From positions 1,178,001 to 1,242,000 of the forward strand of contig NZ_CP154855.1 of the NCBI RefSeq assembly GCF_047302425.1: 64,000 nt of DNA, in the 5' to 3' direction. Below are positions 34,585-44,636 of the stretch, one piece after another. The notes under the pieces are model-generated. The model did no database searches and was not told the origin of the DNA. It saw only the letters and a program-made list of their open reading frames with translations. The DNA comes from Oceanitalea sp047302425. GTDB lineage: Bacteria; Actinomycetota; Actinomycetes; Actinomycetales; Actinomycetaceae. Position numbers and translations under genes: made by a program. How positions within the stretch are numbered: the stretch's first letter is position 1; each line of letters begins with the position of its first letter.

Positions 34585-34603
34585 GGTGCGGAAGGTGCGA
34601 CCC
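34531..34603. repeat. Dispersed repeat, copy C (73 bp)
   Basis: It is the partner of copy B, 1,358 bp away in the same orientation. It supplies the C-terminal 17 residues of the propeller gene and ends 38 bases before the FAH-family start. Confidence 0.75.
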
Positions 34604-34641
34604 GCCCGGACGGGCCCGTGCGCCCGGGTACCGTTGCCCCC

Positions 34642-35412
34642 ATGCGCATCGCACGGTTCACCACGGGGGACAGCCCCCGCTACGGCATCCTCGAGGACGG
34701 CTCCACCGACCTGGTGGTGCTCAAGGGGGACCCGCTGTTCATGCCGGTCGCCACGACCGGTGAGCGCGTCTCGCTCGACGACGTCCGCCTCCTCTCGCCC
34801 GTCATCCCGCGCTCCAAGGTCGTGGGCGTGGGCCGCAACTACGCCGAGCACGCGGCCGAGATGGGCAACGAGGTCCCCGAGGAGCCGATCCTCTTCCTCA
34901 AGCCCAACACCTCCGTCACCGGCCCGGACGACCCGATCGTCGTCCCCGGCTACGCGGAGGAGGTGGACCACGAGGCCGAGCTCGCCGTCGTCGTCTCCCG
35001 CATGACGAAGAACGTGAGCGCCGAGCAGGCGCTGGACCACGTGTTCGGCTACACGGTGGCCAACGACGTCACGGCCCGCGCCGCCCAGCGCGCGGACACG
35101 ACGTGGACGCGCGGCAAGGCCTTCGACACCTCCTGCCCCACGGGCCCCTTCCTCGCGATGGACCTCGACGTCTCCGACGTCGCCGTGCGCGCGTGGGTGG
35201 ACGGGGAGCTGCGGCAGGACGGGCGCACCTCCCAGATGGTGCGCGGCGTGCCCGAGCTCATCGCCTACGTCTCGACGATCTTCACCCTGCTCCCTGGCGA
35301 CATCATCCTCACCGGCACGCCCGCCGGCGTCGGGCCGGTGCGCCCGGGCCAGCGCGTCGAGGTCGAGGTCGAGGGCATCGGCCGCTTCGGCAACAACGTC
35401 GTCAAGCGCTAG
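34642..35412 (+). CDS. Fumarylacetoacetate hydrolase family protein
   Basis: The 256-residue protein has the FAH fold: KVVGVGRNYAEHAAEMG, FLKPNTSVTGPDDPIVVP, the metal ligands of DHEAELAVVV, and ILTGTPAGVGPVRPGQ. Family members hydrolyse or decarboxylate acylpyruvates and other keto acids in the cytoplasm with Mg or Mn; acylpyruvase is a common role. There is no ribosome site, but TACCGT lies seven bases before the ATG, again the leaderless pattern. It overlaps the convergent glutaminase gene by 11 bases at the 3' end. Confidence 0.93.
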   Translation: MRIARFTTGDSPRYGILEDGSTDLVVLKGDPLFMPVATTGERVSLDDVRLLSPVIPRSKVVGVGRNYAEHAAEMGNEVPEEPILFLKPNTSVTGPDDPIVVPGYAEEVDHEAELAVVVSRMTKNVSAEQALDHVFGYTVANDVTARAAQRADTTWTRGKAFDTSCPTGPFLAMDLDVSDVAVRAWVDGELRQDGRTSQMVRGVPELIAYVSTIFTLLPGDIILTGTPAGVGPVRPGQRVEVEVEGIGRFGNNVVKR

Positions 35413-36448
35413 GACCGCCCTCCGGGTGGACCCCGGAGGCGAAGAGGTTGAGGCCCAGGGTCCGGGACAGGTGCGCCGCGGCGAGCTGCCCGCGGACGCT
35501 GGCGCCCGCCCGGTCCAGCCGCGGCGAGTAGGTGCCGAGCGCCCCTTTGCCGGGGGCGACGGCGACGATCCCGCCGCCGATCCCGGACTTCGCGGGGATG
35601 CCGATCTCGAAAAGCCACTCGCACGAGCGCTCGTACATGCCGGTCGCCGCGAGCACCGCGAGGGTGTCGCGGCAGACCTCGGCCGAGACGACCCGCTCGC
35701 GGGTCAGCGGGTTGACCCCGCCGTCGGCGAGGGTGGCACCCATGACGGCGAGGTCGCGGGCGGTGACCCGCAGGGAGCACTGGCGCGTGTAGACGTCGAG
35801 GACGGCGAGGGAGTCGCCCTCGATGCGGCCGTAGCCCTCGAGCAGCTGGGCGATGCCCCGGTTGCGGTGGTTGCTCGCCGCCTCGGAGCGGTAGACGACG
35901 TCGTCGAGCTCGAGCGGACGGCCCGCGAAGCGGGACAGGCCCGCGTGCAGGAGCTGCCACTTCTCCTCGGGGGGGCCGCCGGGGAGCAGCGCGGTCGTCG
36001 CGAGGGCGCCGGCGTTGACCATGGGGTTCATCGGGTGGCCGCCGTTGAGCTCCAGCGCCATGACCGAGTTGAAGGACAGGCCGGTGTTGTTGACCCCGAC
36101 GCGCTCGCGGACGATCTCGTGCCCGTAGGCCTCGCTGACGAGGGCGTAGACGAAGGCCTTGGAGATCGACTGCATGGTGAACTCGACGTCGGCGTCCCCC
36201 GCGGCGTGCAGCGTGCCGTCGGTGACGGCGACGCACACGCCGAAGTGGGCGGGGTCGGCCTGCGCGAGAACGGGGACGTAGTCGGCGACGACGCCGTCGT
36301 CGCGGGTGCGGTACCGCTCGTGGACGTCGCGCACGAGCGAGGCGATGCGTGACTGCTCGGGCAGCGAGCCGGTCGAGACCTCCTGGGCGACGCCGGCGAC
36401 GTCGGTCTCCACGGGCTCGCCGGTCGCGGGCATGCGGTGTGCGCTCAT
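35402..36448 (-). CDS. glsA: Glutaminase
   Basis: The 348-residue enzyme belongs to the serine-dependent beta-lactamase-like glutaminase family. It has the S94-I-S-K97 catalytic pair in FTMQSISKAF, then GVNNTGLSFNSVMALE, NPMVNAGALATT and KSGIGGGIVAVAPGKGALG. It hydrolyses glutamine to glutamate and ammonia. An N-terminal extension of about 30 residues makes it a little longer than the usual 310. ATG at 36448 is preferred; TATCTG six bases upstream may be its -10 box. Confidence 0.94.
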   Translation of the reverse strand: MSAHRMPATGEPVETDVAGVAQEVSTGSLPEQSRIASLVRDVHERYRTRDDGVVADYVPVLAQADPAHFGVCVAVTDGTLHAAGDADVEFTMQSISKAFVYALVSEAYGHEIVRERVGVNNTGLSFNSVMALELNGGHPMNPMVNAGALATTALLPGGPPEEKWQLLHAGLSRFAGRPLELDDVVYRSEAASNHRNRGIAQLLEGYGRIEGDSLAVLDVYTRQCSLRVTARDLAVMGATLADGGVNPLTRERVVSAEVCRDTLAVLAATGMYERSCEWLFEIGIPAKSGIGGGIVAVAPGKGALGTYSPRLDRAGASVRGQLAAAHLSRTLGLNLFASGVHPEGGPSA

Positions 36449-36496
36449 CGTCGACAGATACCAGACTCCGGGGGCGAGCGGTGCCATCATCGGGGG

Positions 36497-36922
36497 ATGG
36501 CCGCGGACCAGGGGTGTGTGTTCTGCCGGATCGTCGCGGGGACGGAGGCGGGGCAGGTCGTGCTCGAGACCGACGACGTCGTCGCCTTCCTCGACGTAAG
36601 GCCCGTGTTCAAGGGGCACACGCTCGTCGTGCCGCGTGAGCACGTCGTCACCCTGCCCGAGCTGCCCGACGCGCTCGTCGGTCCCTTCTTCGCCCAGGTG
36701 CGGCGGGTGGCGGCCGTGGTGCCGGAGGCGCTCGGCGCGCAGGGCACCTTCGTCGCGATGAACAACGTCGTCAGCCAGAGCGTCGCGCACCTGCACGCGC
36801 ACGTCGTGCCCCGCACGAAGGGGGACGGGCTGCGCGGCTTCTTCTGGCCGCGCGCCCGCTACGCCGCGGGCGAGCCGGAGGAGTACGCCGCGCGGCTGCG
36901 GGTGGCGCTCGCGAGCGCGTAG
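36497..36922 (+). CDS. HIT family nucleotide-binding hydrolase
   Basis: This 141-residue protein contains CVFCRIVAG near the N terminus, LVVPREHVVTLPEL and the histidine triad HLHAHVVPR. HIT proteins hydrolyse nucleoside phosphoramidates or dinucleoside polyphosphates. A GGGGG run lies immediately upstream of the ATG but is too close for an ordinary ribosome site. It is divergent from glsA, only 48 bases apart, and stands alone before a terminator. Confidence 0.92.
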   Translation: MAADQGCVFCRIVAGTEAGQVVLETDDVVAFLDVRPVFKGHTLVVPREHVVTLPELPDALVGPFFAQVRRVAAVVPEALGAQGTFVAMNNVVSQSVAHLHAHVVPRTKGDGLRGFFWPRARYAAGEPEEYAARLRVALASA

Positions 36923-36925
36923 GAA

Positions 36926-36972
36926 CAACGTGAAGGGTTCGGATCTCCACGAGACCCGAACCCCTCACGTTG
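36926..36972. terminator. Bidirectional terminator
   Basis: CAACGTGAAGGGTTCGG (36926-36942) and CCGAACCCCTCACGTTG (36956-36972) form a 17-bp stem with one mismatch between convergent genes. Confidence 0.8.
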
Positions 36973-36994
36973 CGGGGGAGGCGGAAAGCCGCCG

Positions 36995-37873
36995 TCAGTC
37001 GGCGTCCTTGGCGTCCTGCACGCGCGCCACCAGCTGGGTGGGGTTGATGAAGCGCAGCGCGACGATGAGGATCGCGAGCATCGTGCCCGTGTAGAGCACC
37101 GCCATCGACGAGACGAGCTGGCGGGCCTCGGCGCCGCCGGCGGAGGTCATCGCCCGGTAGATCGCCACGACGAGCGTGTCCGAGCGGGGCCCCGAGACGA
37201 GGAACGTCAGCTCGAACATCCCCACCGTCCGCACGAGGACGAGGATCGAGGCGGCGAGGATCCCCGGGATGAGGAGCGGGGCGAGGATCCGGACGAAGAC
37301 GTCCTTCATCGTCGCGCCGCACATCCGCGCGGCGTTCTCGATCGCCGGGTTGATCTGCTCGATGAACGGCGTCATCGTCATGATGACGAAGGGCACCGAC
37401 GGCACGAGGTTGACGAGGACGACGGCCACGACCGTGCGCCCCAGCCCGGCGTTGTACATGACGGTGGCCAGCGGGATGCCGTAGGTGATCGGCGGGATGA
37501 TGATCGGCAGCAGGAAGAGCAGCGTGAGCAGCCGCTTCCCCGGGAAGCTGCGCCGCGCCAGCAGGTAGGCGGCCGGCACCCCGATGAGCGTGGACAGGAC
37601 GACGACGGCGACCGCCACCCCCAGCGTCACCGCCAGGACGTGGGCGAGGTCGAAGCGGTCCCAGGCCGCCGCGTACCACTCGGTGGTCCACTCCACCGGC
37701 AGCCAGGTGCTGAACCACTGCCCGGCGAAGGAGTCGACGAGCACCGAGACGAGGATCCCGATGAGGAAGACGAAGAACAGCGCGGCGAGGAACCACACCA
37801 CCCAGGTCGTGGGGGTGGCGACGATCCGCCGTCTGGTCCCGGTCGGCGTGCCGACCCTCTCGATGGCGGCCAT
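36995..37873 (-). CDS. ABC transporter permease (PotC-like)
   Basis: The 292-residue protein has six transmembrane segments and an EAA-type loop (NPAIENAARMCGATMKDVFVRILAPLL). It falls in the spermidine/putrescine-Fe(III)-phosphonate importer group. GGAGGGAAGG precedes the ATG, which overlaps the previous stop by one base (TGATG). It is the last gene of a four-gene transport operon; its partner permease is immediately upstream. Confidence 0.92.
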   Translation of the reverse strand: MAAIERVGTPTGTRRRIVATPTTWVVWFLAALFFVFLIGILVSVLVDSFAGQWFSTWLPVEWTTEWYAAAWDRFDLAHVLAVTLGVAVAVVVLSTLIGVPAAYLLARRSFPGKRLLTLLFLLPIIIPPITYGIPLATVMYNAGLGRTVVAVVLVNLVPSVPFVIMTMTPFIEQINPAIENAARMCGATMKDVFVRILAPLLIPGILAASILVLVRTVGMFELTFLVSGPRSDTLVVAIYRAMTSAGGAEARQLVSSMAVLYTGTMLAILIVALRFINPTQLVARVQDAKDAD

Positions 37874-38780
37874 CAGCCCTTCCCTCCGGTCGAGCCCTTG
37901 TACAGGGTGGAGCGCCACAGCAGGACGAGGGCGATGACGATGAGCTCGACGACGCCCATGAGGATGGCCACGGTCGAGGCCATCGGGTAGTCGATCTGCT
38001 CGCCGAAGGCCCGGTAGGCCATGAGGGCCATGACCCGTGTCTCCCCGGTGGCATCACCGACCAGGCGCGCCGAGGGGAAGACGGAGAAGGCGAGGACGAA
38101 GGTGAGGACGAAAGTCGTCGCCAGGCCCGGGGCGAGCAGCGGCATGATGATGCGCCGGAAGCGCTGCCACCACCCCGCGCCGAGCGTCGTCGCCGCCGCC
38201 TCGAGGGACGGGTCGATGCCCGAGAGGTAGGAGGAGATGAGAAGGAAGGCGAAGGGGAAGCCGGAGATCACCAGGGACAGGAAGACGCCGGTGTAGTTCA
38301 TCACCAGGGTGAGCGGCTGGTCGATGAGCCCGATGTCCATGAGGAGGCGGTTGAGCCACCCCTGACGCCCGGCGAAGATGAGCAGCCCCTGCGCGGTGAG
38401 CACGGTCCCCAGCGCGATCGGCAGGACGAGCAGCGTGGTGAGCGCCCGCTTGCCGCGGAACTTGCGCCGCAGCTTGAAGGCCACGGGCACGGCGGCGAGC
38501 ACGTTGAACAGCGCCGCCGGCAGCGCCAGCCGCATGGTGATCCAGATCGAGTCGCGGAAGAAGGGGTCGGAGAAGAAGGCGACGTAGTTCGCCAGGATCC
38601 CGCCGCCCCACTGCTCCCGGATCGCCGCGCTCGGCTGGATCGTCAGCCCCAGCCCGTAGGCGAAGGGGTAGACGAACAGCGCGAGGGTGAAGAGGACCGC
38701 CGGCACGACGAGGAGGAGGGAGCGGTCGATGCCGCGCTCCGCCAGCCGGTGCTGGAGGCTCGCGGTGCTCCGGGTGCCGC

Positions 38781-38784
<4 letters not shown>
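37873..38784 (-). CDS. ABC transporter permease (PotB-like)
   Basis: The 303-residue inner-membrane protein has six transmembrane helices, DPSLEAAATTLGAGWWQRFRRIIMPLL as its EAA loop and an N terminus (DRSLLLVVPAVLFTLALFVYPF) typical of PotB/HisM-like permeases. It pairs with the PotC-like gene. The GTG start overlaps the ATPase gene stop (GTGA). Confidence 0.92.
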
Positions 38785-39905
<1,121 letters not shown>

Positions 39906-39906
39906 G

Positions 39907-41127
39907 TCAGTACTTCCCCGCACCGATCTCGCGGTCCCAGATGTCGAAGGCGGTGACCATCTGCTCGGGCGGCAGCGGCGTCGTCGTCGGCATGGTCTCG
40001 ATGAGCTCGTCGTACCAGTCGCGACCGAACTCGGCGATGACCTGCTGGCTCTCCTCCGGCGCGAGGTCGAGGGTGGCGCCCTCGACGGCCGGGCCGGGGT
40101 AGAAGTAGCCGGTGTCGTAGGCGATGGCGTTGACCTCGGGGGTGAGCATGTACTCGAGGAGCTGGAGGATCGCGGAGATCTTGTCCGCGCTCTGGCCCTG
40201 CGGGATGACGGCGTAGTGCGCGTCGGTCACCCAGGTGAAGTCGTCGAAGGCCGCGGCCTCGATCTCGGCCGGCTCACGCCCGTCGGCGCGGGGCTCGATG
40301 TCCCAGCCGGTGGTCGTCGGGATGAGGCTCCACGTGCCGTCGGCCATGTTCGTGATGACCTGGCCGGTGCCCGTGGGGTAGTTGTCGACGTACTGGTTGA
40401 GCTCGCGCAGGTAGTCCCACGTCTTGTCCCACCCGTTCTCCGGGTCGCTCGGGTCCTCGTCGCCGAGGAGGTAGGGCAGGCCCATGAGGAAGGTGCGGCC
40501 GGGGCCGGAGTTGGCCGGGCGGGCGTAGCCGAACTGCCCGGGGTTGGCCTCGGCCCACGCGAGGAGCTCCTCGGGGGTGGAGGGCACGTCGGTGACGACC
40601 TCGGGGTTGTACTGGAGCAGCGGCCCGGAGGGGTAGTAGGTGACGACGACGCCGTAGCCGTCCGCCAGCTCCTGCATCGCGGCCGCGGGCTCGAGGTAGT
40701 TCTCCTGGTTGCCCAGGCGGTCGCCGTACTCGTCGACGACGGGGATCCACAGGTCCTGGTCGATGCCGGCGGACAGGCCGTCGTTGCCGGTGAGGACGAG
40801 GTCGATGGACAGGTTGCCGGAGTCGACCTGCGGCTTGACGGCGCCGACGAGGTCCGGCGCGCCGCCGGACTCCCAGGTGACCGCGGAGACGACGTCGGGG
40901 TGCTCCTCGACGAACTGGTCGATCATCCCCTCGGTCAGCTTGATGTTGCCCGCGACGTCGAGGATGTTGAGGGTGACGGGCTCCGAGGGCGTCTCGGGCA
41001 CCTCGCCGGTGGCGGCGGGCGCGGCGCCGTCGTCGTCGCTGCCGGTGTCGGGCGGGGAGCACGCGGCGAGCACGAGGCCGGCGGTGGCGGCGATCGCGGC
41101 GAGCTGCAGAGGGCGGGTCCTGCGCAT
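39907..41127 (-). CDS. Substrate-binding lipoprotein of PotABCD-type importer
   Basis: The 406-residue protein has a lipoprotein signal with C23 (LVLAAC) and a family-1 or family-6-like binding fold (VTLNILDVAGNIKLTEGMIDQF; GYGVVVTYYPSGPLLQYNPE). It would load the PotB/PotC-like permeases. The ligand is not evident: the LacI repressor and ThuA protein upstream argue for a carbohydrate or sugar derivative rather than polyamine or iron, which is inference. It is first in the operon, 45 bases after the LacI gene. Confidence 0.88.
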   Translation of the reverse strand: MRRTRPLQLAAIAATAGLVLAACSPPDTGSDDDGAAPAATGEVPETPSEPVTLNILDVAGNIKLTEGMIDQFVEEHPDVVSAVTWESGGAPDLVGAVKPQVDSGNLSIDLVLTGNDGLSAGIDQDLWIPVVDEYGDRLGNQENYLEPAAAMQELADGYGVVVTYYPSGPLLQYNPEVVTDVPSTPEELLAWAEANPGQFGYARPANSGPGRTFLMGLPYLLGDEDPSDPENGWDKTWDYLRELNQYVDNYPTGTGQVITNMADGTWSLIPTTTGWDIEPRADGREPAEIEAAAFDDFTWVTDAHYAVIPQGQSADKISAILQLLEYMLTPEVNAIAYDTGYFYPGPAVEGATLDLAPEESQQVIAEFGRDWYDELIETMPTTTPLPPEQMVTAFDIWDREIGAGKY

Positions 41128-41172
41128 GGCACTTGCCTTTCGTCGGTGCCCGGCGTCGTCACCGGGCGGGGG

Positions 41173-42150
41173 TCACTGGGTGGGGGCCGGGCCGCTGCTG
41201 GCCCGGACCTTGAGCTCCATGGGGAGCAGGTGACGTGCGGGTGCCGACCCGTCGTCGGCGAGGAGGAGCTCGATGGCCTGGCGGGCCATGAGCCGGTTGG
41301 GGAAGGCCACCGAGCTGAGGTGGGGAGTCACCGCGGAGGCGAACATGATGTCGTCGAAGGACACGATCGACAGGTCGCGGGGGACCTCGACCCCGCGTCC
41401 CTTGACGCGGTCGAGCAGGCCGAGGGCCATGAGGTCGTTGAAGACGACGACGGCGGTGGCCGGGCTGGCGAGCAGCAGGTCGGCGGCCGCGACCCCGCCG
41501 GAGAAGTAGGGCATGAAGGTGCCGAGGTCGTGGGTGCTCAGTCCCAGCTCCGCGCCGACGGTGGCGACGGCGACGCGCCGCTGGGCGTCGGCCCACGAGC
41601 GCCCCGGCCCACCGGCGTAGGCGACCTCCCGGTGCCCCAGGGCGGCGAGGTGGCGCAGGGCCTGGCGCACGCCGTCGGCGTTGTCGGGGACGACGGTGTC
41701 CAGCCCCTCGGTCTCCCGGTTGACGAGGACGATGCGGGTCTCGCGGGCGTGGGCGAGGAGCTGGTCGGTGTCGGTGCGCGGGGAGCACAGGATGATGCCG
41801 TCGACGTCCCGGGCGAGCCGGCGGATGACGTCCGGCTCCTGGCGCGGGTCCTCGTCGGTGTCGGTGACGAAGAGGTGGAAGCCCAGCGCGTGGGCGCGGG
41901 CGTGGACGGCCTTGGTGATCGAGGAGAAGTAGGGGTTCTCGAGGTCCGGGATGACCAGGCCGATGTTCTCCGTGCGGCCGGTGGCGAGGTCCCGGGCGGC
42001 GCGGCTGGGCCGGTAGCCGAGCTGCTCGGCGGACTCGAGGACCCGTCGGCGGGTGTCGGGGGAGACCTTGTCCGGCGCAGTGAGCGCACGCGAGACCGTC
42101 GAGACGGACACGCCGGCCAGCCGGCCGACGTCGTGTGCAGTGGCTCGCAT
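41173..42150 (-). CDS. LacI-family regulator of PotABCD-type importer
   Basis: The 325-residue regulator has the helix-turn-helix ATAHDVGRLAGVSVSTVSRALT at the N terminus, the hinge helix YRPSRAARDLATGR and a ligand domain ending VSFDDIMFASAVTPHLSSV. ATG at 42150 is fixed by a strong GGGAGGTG site. It is cotranscribed with the importer or immediately precedes it. Two LacI-type half-symmetric sites (42178-42191 and 42268-42281) lie upstream, pointing to autoregulation. Confidence 0.92.
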   Translation of the reverse strand: MRATAHDVGRLAGVSVSTVSRALTAPDKVSPDTRRRVLESAEQLGYRPSRAARDLATGRTENIGLVIPDLENPYFSSITKAVHARAHALGFHLFVTDTDEDPRQEPDVIRRLARDVDGIILCSPRTDTDQLLAHARETRIVLVNRETEGLDTVVPDNADGVRQALRHLAALGHREVAYAGGPGRSWADAQRRVAVATVGAELGLSTHDLGTFMPYFSGGVAAADLLLASPATAVVVFNDLMALGLLDRVKGRGVEVPRDLSIVSFDDIMFASAVTPHLSSVAFPNRLMARQAIELLLADDGSAPARHLLPMELKVRASSGPAPTQ

Positions 42151-42177
42151 CACACCTCCCTGTGTGTGCGAGGAGTG

Positions 42178-42191
42178 TGCAGGCGCTCGCA
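42178..42191. promoter_or_regulatory. LacI-type operator candidate 1
   Basis: TGCAGGCGCTCGCA fits the LacI/GalR consensus TGCAAGCGCTTGCA at 12 of 14 positions. It lies 28 bases upstream of the LacI start codon. Confidence 0.55.
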
Positions 42192-42267
42192 GCGTCAGGT
42201 CAAGGACGTGTCCGAAACGTGACATACCGCCGCGTGCATCCCGCGCCCTGCGGGCGATAACGAGCGG

Positions 42268-42281
42268 TGCAAGCCCTTGCA
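42268..42281. promoter_or_regulatory. LacI-type operator candidate 2
   Basis: TGCAAGCCCTTGCA is symmetrical except for its two central bases. It is 90 bp from candidate 1 and close to the 3' end of the ThuA gene. Confidence 0.55.
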
Positions 42282-42290
42282 GCGTTCACG

Positions 42291-42959
42291 TCATCGAGGC
42301 TCGAGCAGCCAGCCGATCTCGCGGCGCAGCAGCTCCACCCGGGACGGTGAGGCGTAGGAGCCGACGTCGTGCCCGAGGGCGTCGTACACGACGCGTCCCG
42401 CCGCGGACACCCAGGCGACCGGGTGCTCGCGACCCTCGTGCTCCGTGACGAGGAAGGGCCGCGAGTCCGGCTCGACGACGAGCTCGCAGTACTGCTCGTC
42501 GTCGGCCACGACGGTGCCCAGCCCTGTGGCGATGGGGTGGTCGCCGACCGGGGTGAAGCGCGCGAGGTCCTGCGGCGGGTGCATCGAGTGACCGTCGACC
42601 CACCGCCCGCCGAGCAGGCCGGCCCAGTGCGGGCTGTCCCCGAAGGTGTTGGCGGCCTGGTGCACCCCGAGGAGGGCGCCGCCCCCGCTCACGTAGTCGC
42701 GGACCGCGTCGTGGGCGCCGGCCCAGGAGGCGTCGTCGCCGTCGAAGTCCGGGTCGGGGCGCCCGCGGCCGGCGTTGACGACGACGAGGTCGAAGCTCCG
42801 CAGGTCGCGGAAAGCCTGGCGGAAGGTGCCGCGGACGGTCACGGCCAGGCCCGCCGCCCCCAGGATCCCGGCGAGGACGTGGGACGTGGCGGCGTGGTCG
42901 TGCCAGTGGTCGGCATAGCGGCCGTGGCCGGCGAGGACGAGCGCGCGGGGGAGGGGCAC
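42291..42959 (-). CDS. ThuA-domain protein
   Basis: The 222-residue protein belongs to the ThuA-like class I glutamine-amidotransferase fold: LVLAGHGRYADHWHDH at the N terminus, FDLVVVNAGRGRPD, and GGALLGVHQAANTF where the fold's nucleophile elbow would be, with DDEQYCELVV later. ThuA proteins accompany trehalose, sugar-alcohol and keto-sugar utilisation, but their reaction is unknown. GTG is chosen because GAGGAG lies upstream. It is followed by the LacI-importer unit, suggesting a shared carbohydrate role. Confidence 0.85.
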   Translation of the reverse strand: MPLPRALVLAGHGRYADHWHDHAATSHVLAGILGAAGLAVTVRGTFRQAFRDLRSFDLVVVNAGRGRPDPDFDGDDASWAGAHDAVRDYVSGGGALLGVHQAANTFGDSPHWAGLLGGRWVDGHSMHPPQDLARFTPVGDHPIATGLGTVVADDEQYCELVVEPDSRPFLVTEHEGREHPVAWVSAAGRVVYDALGHDVGSYASPSRVELLRREIGWLLEPR

Positions 42960-43040
42960 GTGCCATCTCCTCGGTGGTCGGGACGGGGACGCGACCAGGT
43001 TGGCACGGTGGCTGGGCGGTGGCGCCGCGACGCGCGGCGG

Positions 43041-43511
43041 TCAGGACGCGATCGGGGAGCGCAGCTCGCGGGAGTAGTAGAAGGCGCGCTCCTCGGGGCG
43101 GACGTCGCCGCTGGCGAAGCCGTGGCGCTCGTAGAAGCGCTGGGCGTCGACGTCGCCCTCGTCGACGTTGATCTCGACGAGCGACACGCCCTGCGCGGCG
43201 GCGTCGGTGAGGAGCCGCTCCATGACCGCCGTGCCGATCCCGCGGCCGCGCAGCTCGGGCACGACGTAGAGCTCGTCGAGCAGCAGGACCGGGCCGTCGT
43301 ACCAGACGTTCGGCCGGGAGGTGAGGAGCGCGACGGCCGCCGCAGGGTCACCGGCGAGCAGCGCCGTCGTCCGGCCGGCCGGGAGCAGCTCCTCCAGGCG
43401 GGCGGTGAGGACCGCGACGCCGGGGGAGGGGGTGTCGTACTCGGTGTTGAAGTCGTGCAGCAGGCGCGCGACGACGGGCGCCTCGGAGACGTCGGCCCAG
43501 CGGACGTTCAT
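43041..43511 (-). CDS. GNAT family N-acetyltransferase
   Basis: This 156-residue protein shows the acetyl-CoA binding core LYVVPELRGRGIGTAVMERLL and the C-terminal RFYERHGF motif. The acceptor is unknown. There is no ribosome site; TAGCCT lies six bases upstream of the ATG, the leaderless pattern also seen at several other genes in this window. Confidence 0.92.
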   Translation of the reverse strand: MNVRWADVSEAPVVARLLHDFNTEYDTPSPGVAVLTARLEELLPAGRTTALLAGDPAAAVALLTSRPNVWYDGPVLLLDELYVVPELRGRGIGTAVMERLLTDAAAQGVSLVEINVDEGDVDAQRFYERHGFASGDVRPEERAFYYSRELRSPIAS

Positions 43512-43534
43512 GGCCCCAGGCTACGGAGGATCCA

Positions 43535-43573
43535 GCTCTCGGCGAAGGGTGTTGCGCGCCCTTCGCCGAGAGC
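43535..43573 (-). terminator. Hairpin after CNNM/CBS operon
   Basis: GCTCTCGGCGAAGGG (43535-43549) and CCCTTCGCCGAGAGC (43559-43573) form a perfect 15-bp stem, starting eight bases past the stop of the CNNM gene. It belongs to the GCCGAGAGC hairpin family. Confidence 0.75.
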
Positions 43574-43580
43574 GGGGTTC

Positions 43581-44636
43581 TTACCGGCCGCCGGGGACGG
43601 GGCGGGCGGTGCCGCCCTGGCCCGCGGCGGTGGTGCGCGGGAAGAGGTGCGCGAGGACGTCGGCGAGCGTCGCCACCGCGGTCCCGCGCTCGGCGGTCTG
43701 GACGACCGCGAGGTGGTTGGACGTCTCCCGCATCCGGGTGAGCGCGGTGTGCAGCGGCAGGCTCGCCTCGAGCGTGAAGACCGGCTTGACGAGCTCGGCC
43801 ACTGGCGCGTCGTCGTCGAGCAGGAGCGTGTCGCGCACGTGGAGCACGCCGGTGGGTGCCACCGAGCCGCGCGGGCGCACGAGGATGCGCAGGTGCCCGG
43901 TCTCATGGGCCACCCGGCGCACGTCACCCGCCGTCGCCGTCTCCGGGACCATCACCGGCGCGGAGCTGTCCGCAACGAGGTCAGCGACCGTGAGGCGGCG
44001 CAGGTCGAGGGCGCCGGAGAGCTGGGCGGAGTAGGCCACCTCGAGCGCCCCGACGCTCGCCGAGTGCTCGACGAGGTGGCGCAGGTCGTCCGGGTTCTGC
44101 CCGTTGCCCACCTGGTCCACCGGCTCGACCCCGACCTTGCGCAGGCACCAGTTCGCGGCGCTGTTGAGGGCGATGAGGATCGGGCGGGTGGGGACCATGA
44201 AGGCCCGCATCGGCAGCGCGAGCAGGGTCGCCGACTTCTCCGGGTGGGCGATCGCCCAGGACTTCGGCGCCATCTCCCCCACGACGAGGTGGAGGAAGGT
44301 GACGACGACGAGCGCGAGGACGAAGCCGACGACGTCGGCCACCCAGTACGGCGCCCCGAGGTCGCTGACCACCGGGGTGATCCAGTGGTGGACGGCGGGC
44401 TTGGTGATGGCGCCGAGGGCCAGCGTGCACACGGTGATGCCGAGCTGGGAGCCGGCGAGCAGGACGGTGAGCTCGGTGGAGCTGCGCAGGGCCGCGCGGG
44501 CGGCGCGGCTGGTCGCCGCGGCGTCCTCGAGGCGGTGGCGCTTGGCGGCGAGGAGCGCGAACTCGACGGCGACGAAGAAGGCGCTGAGCGCGATGATGGC
44601 GACGGTCGCGACGGCGACCACCCAGGGGTTGCTCAT
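43581..44636 (-). CDS. CNNM/CBS-domain membrane protein (CorC/HlyC type), short form
   Basis: The 351-residue protein has a CNNM transmembrane domain (about 1-180, four helices, with VVGEMAPKSWAIAHPEK) and a CBS pair (about 215-335). It lacks the C-terminal CorC/HlyC transporter-associated domain of its neighbour. CNNM proteins are implicated in magnesium efflux or homeostasis. ATG overlaps the stop of the upstream paralogue (ATGA), so the two are produced together and may form a heterodimer. Confidence 0.9.
   Translation of the reverse strand: MSNPWVVAVATVAIIALSAFFVAVEFALLAAKRHRLEDAAATSRAARAALRSSTELTVLLAGSQLGITVCTLALGAITKPAVHHWITPVVSDLGAPYWVADVVGFVLALVVVTFLHLVVGEMAPKSWAIAHPEKSATLLALPMRAFMVPTRPILIALNSAANWCLRKVGVEPVDQVGNGQNPDDLRHLVEHSASVGALEVAYSAQLSGALDLRRLTVADLVADSSAPVMVPETATAGDVRRVAHETGHLRILVRPRGSVAPTGVLHVRDTLLLDDDAPVAELVKPVFTLEASLPLHTALTRMRETSNHLAVVQTAERGTAVATLADVLAHLFPRTTAAGQGGTARPVPGGR

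Noticed and set aside
33173..34603. Insertion sequence or composite transposon around the propeller gene
   Set aside because: The flanking repeats are direct and 73 bp, with no terminal inverted repeats or transposase; recorded only as a dispersed repeat.
42286..42966. Alternative minus-strand frame over the ThuA gene
   Set aside because: Arg/Pro-rich without motifs; the neighbouring frame encodes the ThuA fold with a good ribosome site.
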